Assembly: GCA_023436395.1 (NCBI GenBank) | Contig: JAEZJJ010000001.1 | Location: forward strand, 1-46,551 | Length of the DNA stretch: 46,551 nt | Source: Bacillota bacterium | GTDB lineage: Bacteria > Bacillota > Clostridia > Lachnospirales > Cellulosilyticaceae | Direction: 5' to 3' | In this document: piece after piece, positions 43,985 through 46,551 of the stretch | Layout of the letters: each line of letters opens with the position of its first letter | Numbering within the stretch: the stretch's first letter is position 1 | Made by a program: the position numbers and the translations under genes | The notes under the pieces: model-generated | What the model was told of the DNA's origin: nothing | Databases searched by the model: none | Seen by the model: only the letters and a program-made list of their open reading frames with translations

Positions 43985-44691
43985 CTACTTATTATAACTA
44001 GAATACCCTATACCTAACCTAACATAAACTAAACCAAAACGAGATGTATATCCTTCTGCCCACTCAGAATTGTCTATAAAAGACCAATGCATATAACCTA
44101 TCACTTTTATACTATCTTCAATTGCATGCTTTAAGGCACCTATGTATTGTGATAAGAAACTAATACGATATGAATCATATATACGCCCATCTGGATAAAT
44201 AAAATCAGTTCCTGCCATACCGTTTTCAGTAATCAGAATAGGTAAACCATAGCGTTCATATAGAAATTTTGGAGACCAATAAAGTACATCAGGTGTTATA
44301 CACCAACCAAGTGCTGTAATAGGTTCTCCATGCTTAGGTTGTGTATTAAATACATTTTGAGACTGATAAATATTAGCACCATAGAAATCAATAGGTGTAG
44401 AAATAATCTTCATATCTTCTTCTGTAATAATCGGCATATGCTGTTTGAAAGACAATCTACAATAACCTTAACATACTCAGCAAACTATTCACTACTCTCG
44501 GATTAAGCCATCCCCCTTTCTTTGTAGTGCATTAGGGTAATTCCACTAAAAAAGAGTAACTAAAGGAGTAATACCATTTGCTAATAGTGTATCTACTAAA
44601 TCTGAGTAATAAAAATAACTTCTTTATATATACCTTCTATTTGGTAGGCCGCAGTTGCCACTCCCCACATGAAGTCACTAGTAAACCCCAT
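43985..44691 (-). pseudogene. GH1 beta-glucosidase, decayed by internal deletions
   Basis: An intact GH1 enzyme has about 450 residues; this locus has room for about 235. From ATG 44691, behind GGTGGGG, the frame reads GFTSDFMWGVATAAYQIEG, the exact GH1 N-terminus. It then jumps to the segment YYSDLVDTLLANGITPLVTL, a stop, and KGGWLNPRVV in a shifted frame. The second half (43985-44455) is open and carries the nucleophile motif ITENGMA and MHWSFIDNSEWAEGYTSRFG. The NEP acid/base region is missing. The enzyme must be inactive. An AraC regulator follows upstream, probably its former controller. Confidence 0.9.
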
Positions 44692-44789
44692 ATTTATCCC
44701 CACCTTCTTGCTAATCTATTTATATTTTAATAATGCTAATCTGAATAAACAATGATTTAATTTGCTGAATTACTGATAGATACTGCTTT

Positions 44790-45575
44790 CTATTTATTTT
44801 TGTATAAATGGCGATATTCTGTTGGTGTTAAATGAGTAATACTTTTAAACTGACGCATAAAGTGAACATCATTTTTATATCCACAAGTGTCCGATATATA
44901 TTTAATAGATAAATTAGTTTGTGCTAAGTAATATTTTGCATATTCAATACGTGCATTAATAATATCTCTTAAGCAAGAAACCCCAAAAGCTTTCTTATAG
45001 AGGTGTTGGAAATAGTATGTACTTAATGTAATCTCATGGGCCAGGCCCTCAATAGACCATTCATTATAAGGCGTACTATGAATTTTACTACGTAGTAAAG
45101 AAAGCTTTTCATAATATGGACTTTCTTCTTTTATACTAAATGATTCTGTTATTCCTGCAATTTTCAGAAAGAAAAGTTTCAAATAATGTTCTAACGTTTC
45201 ATTTGAGTGAATACATCCTGCATAATACTCATAGGCCATATTTTTTATAAGAAAAGAAAAAAAGGATATATCATGAATGGGAATAGGTGTTTCCAATGGA
45301 ATATTGATCTGATTGAAAAATTCTAAATCTTGTTCTTCTAATTCAACATTAAACCAGTCATTAGAAAAAGGTTCTTGATAGGCTTTATAATATTGTGGTG
45401 TCCCCTTGGCATAAAGAAAAAATATATTAGGTTGTGTATACAAGGTTTTATCTTCTAACTGAAATTCAGCAGGGCTTTTAATTAAGAGGGCAAGATAATC
45501 TTTACACCCATTAGGACGCTCAATTTTAAAATCCATATCATGAATATGGTTATGCCCAATATAAGTAAGATGCAT
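44790..45575 (-). CDS. AraC-family transcriptional regulator
   Basis: The 261-residue protein has an N-terminal cupin-like sensing domain (about 1-140) opening MHLTYIGHNHIHDMDFKIER, and a C-terminal AraC double helix-turn-helix (about 165-258; WSIEGLAHEITLSTYYFQHL and IKYISDTCGYKNDVHFMRQF) ending in the family motif HLTPTEYRHLY. AGGAGG precedes the ATG. It lies 98 bases upstream of the decayed GH1 gene on the same strand, so the two were probably linked by function. If GH1 was its only target, it is now an orphan regulator; the frame itself is intact. Confidence 0.9.
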   Translation of the reverse strand: MHLTYIGHNHIHDMDFKIERPNGCKDYLALLIKSPAEFQLEDKTLYTQPNIFFLYAKGTPQYYKAYQEPFSNDWFNVELEEQDLEFFNQINIPLETPIPIHDISFFSFLIKNMAYEYYAGCIHSNETLEHYLKLFFLKIAGITESFSIKEESPYYEKLSLLRSKIHSTPYNEWSIEGLAHEITLSTYYFQHLYKKAFGVSCLRDIINARIEYAKYYLAQTNLSIKYISDTCGYKNDVHFMRQFKSITHLTPTEYRHLYKNK

Positions 45576-45642
45576 ATGTAACCTCCTCGTATGACAATTT
45601 ATCTTCTTAAATTATATTTTACTAATCATCAAATATTAATAT

Positions 45643-45782
45643 ATAAAAACACCCTTTTGGGTGTTCTCATAACTTATACTTTTAACTATGCACTAATCAT
45701 CAATTAATATCTTTTTTACTTTTATACAATTGGTATTAAGGATATCTACGCTCATTCTTGCCAAGTTTTTTTAGTATATAAT
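45643..45782 (-). repeat. diverged second copy of the rRNA-operon 3' flank
   Basis: This segment aligns along its length with 46283-46447, the trailer of the rRNA operon at the window's right end. The same blocks occur in the same order: ATAAAAACACCC hairpin, CTTATACTTT, CACTAATCAT or TACTAATCAT, GGTATTAAG or GGCATTAAG, ATATCTACGCTCATTCTT or GTATCTAAGCTCATTCTT, and the T-rich end. The minus-strand hairpin AACACCC-AAAA-GGGTGTT (45648-45665) with TTTTTA terminates the 121-residue gene beside it. Confidence 0.8.
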
Positions 45783-45814
45783 CCAAATTTAATGATCAAA
45801 AATATAATTATCTA

Positions 45815-46177
45815 TTACACAATGTTTTCCCCTAAAATAATTTTAGGCATTGTCGTTAGGCACCTATTCCAACGTTTGTAAAAATGCTCAAGCCCTAACT
45901 TTGATACTCTTGCATGAGTCTCTTCATCTCGTACAGTCCAATGTAAAACATATGTTATTTTATCTACAAAGCGAGTAAGAGCAATTGGTAATTCTCCTTG
46001 TTTTACGGCATTAAAATCTTTCTGCCTATGTGTTCTCTTAATATATTTCACGTCTATAACACCGTCTTGTTTCAGATAAAATTCTGCCACTTCTTTCATA
46101 AGAACTTCTATTTCTTCTTGTTTACTAATTTTTGCTTCATAAATACAAATCTCATTAAACATTAGAGTGTACCTCAT
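45815..46177 (-). CDS. small ABM-like protein, function unknown
   Basis: The frame encodes about 120 residues. The centre and end (ICIYEAKISKQEEIEVLMKE, ITYVLHWTVRDEETHARVSK) resemble the antibiotic-biosynthesis-monooxygenase/EthD-type dimeric alpha-beta barrel, with a strand, a helix and a 'W..EE.H' helix. This is a weak fold-level guess. The start is ambiguous: GTG 46180, ATG 46177, or ATG 46162 behind GAGG at long spacing. It is flanked on both sides by copies of the rRNA trailer, the outer one belonging to the rrn operon and the inner one serving as its terminator. Confidence 0.6.
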   Translation of the reverse strand: MRYTLMFNEICIYEAKISKQEEIEVLMKEVAEFYLKQDGVIDVKYIKRTHRQKDFNAVKQGELPIALTRFVDKITYVLHWTVRDEETHARVSKLGLEHFYKRWNRCLTTMPKIILGENIV

Positions 46178-46282
46178 CACTAAGGATCATTTAAATAACT
46201 ACCATTAAACAAATATTTATCTATTAATAATATATCATACTTATTCATAAATCTAAATAGTCATACAAATTCTCTATCCAAA

Positions 46283-46447
46283 ATAAAAACACCCCTTGGG
46301 GTGCTTTCTCGTCTCTTATACTTTCAAATATTAGTACAAACTACGTACTAATCATAAACAAATACTACAACTTTTTGTTTAACCGTTTTGCCATAGGCAT
46401 TAAGAGTATCTAAGCTCATTCTTTGCTAAGATCTTCTATATTTTTTA
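46283..46447 (-). repeat. rRNA-operon trailer with terminator
   Basis: This trailer follows the 23S 3' end directly. Reading on the minus strand it contains an AGATCTTAGC/GCTTAGAT hairpin, an ATTAGTAC/GTACTAAT stem and, at 46290-46303, the CACCCC/GGGGTG terminator followed by TTTTTATTTT. No 5S rRNA gene lies between 23S and this terminator. Confidence 0.8.
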
Positions 46448-46551
46448 GGTCAAACCCTCGAACCATTAGTACTTAGTACCTGAATGTATTACTACACTTA
46501 CAGCCTAAGCCTATCTACCTCATAGTCTCTAAGGGGTCTTACTCCTTTCGG
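46448..46551 (-). rRNA. rrl: 23S ribosomal RNA, 3' end (partial)
   Basis: Read on the minus strand, the sequence shows the conserved 3' end of 23S: AGTAAGACCCCTTAGAGACT, ATGAGGTAGATAGGC, GTGTAAG-like and TACTAATGGTTCGAGGGTTTGACC blocks. The 3' end lies near base 46448. The body of the gene extends beyond the right edge. Confidence 0.93.

Overview
This is a low-GC, AT-rich Firmicutes (Clostridia) segment that looks like an anaerobic plant-polysaccharide degrader of the Lachnospirales. The evidence is rubrerythrin and desulfoferrodoxin, a GH9/CBM3 cellulase, many AraC and YesM/YesN regulators, and AT-rich intergenic DNA with strong hairpin terminators. A Cellulosilyticum-like organism is my best guess, from gene content only.

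Both ends lie in rRNA operons on the minus strand. The first ~54 bases are the 5' end of a 16S gene, with its promoter and leader just inside the window. The last ~105 bases are the 3' end of a 23S gene. The window is therefore the whole interval between two co-oriented rrn operons.

Layout. (1) 0.4-5.6 kb: a membrane-anchored TPR-like protein, then an oxidative-stress group (acetyltransferase, rubrerythrin, superoxide reductase, thioredoxin reductase) and a cyclophilin lipoprotein. (2) 5.7-13.5 kb: a YczE-type membrane protein, a GH9 endoglucanase with two CBM3-like modules, a lipoprotein, and a GH31 glucosidase divergent from an AraC regulator. (3) 13.7-18.5 kb: a double BFD-like iron-sulfur protein, an unlisted 53-residue membrane peptide, glycerol kinase and a GH42-reminiscent orphan. 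(4) 18.7-24.0 kb: a heterodimeric ABC exporter beside a LytTR/GHKL two-component pair. (5) 24.4-31.4 kb: a gene remnant, then a YesM/YesN pair beside an AfuABC-type importer. (6) 31.4-43.6 kb: a complete L-arabinose module (araA-araB-araD, a YtfQ/YtfR/YtfT/YjfF-type importer and its own YesM/YesN pair). (7) 44.0-46.2 kb: a decayed GH1 beta-glucosidase, an AraC regulator and a small ABM-like protein lying between two related copies of the rRNA-operon 3' flank.

How it works together. Cellulose and glucan are attacked outside the cell by GH9 and trimmed by GH31. Pentose released from hemicellulose or pectin would be sensed by the 40.5-43.6 kb pair, imported by the Ytf-like transporter and converted by AraA, AraB and AraD to D-xylulose 5-phosphate. 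Almost every gene from 18.7 kb rightward is on the minus strand, the same direction as the two rrn operons. No CRISPR array, tRNA, transposase, phage gene or 5S rRNA was seen. The clearest unusual structures are the duplicated rrn tail, the half-deleted GH1 gene, the peptide-less LytTR/ABC locus and two unexplained structured intergenic patches (near 14.25 and 16.5 kb).
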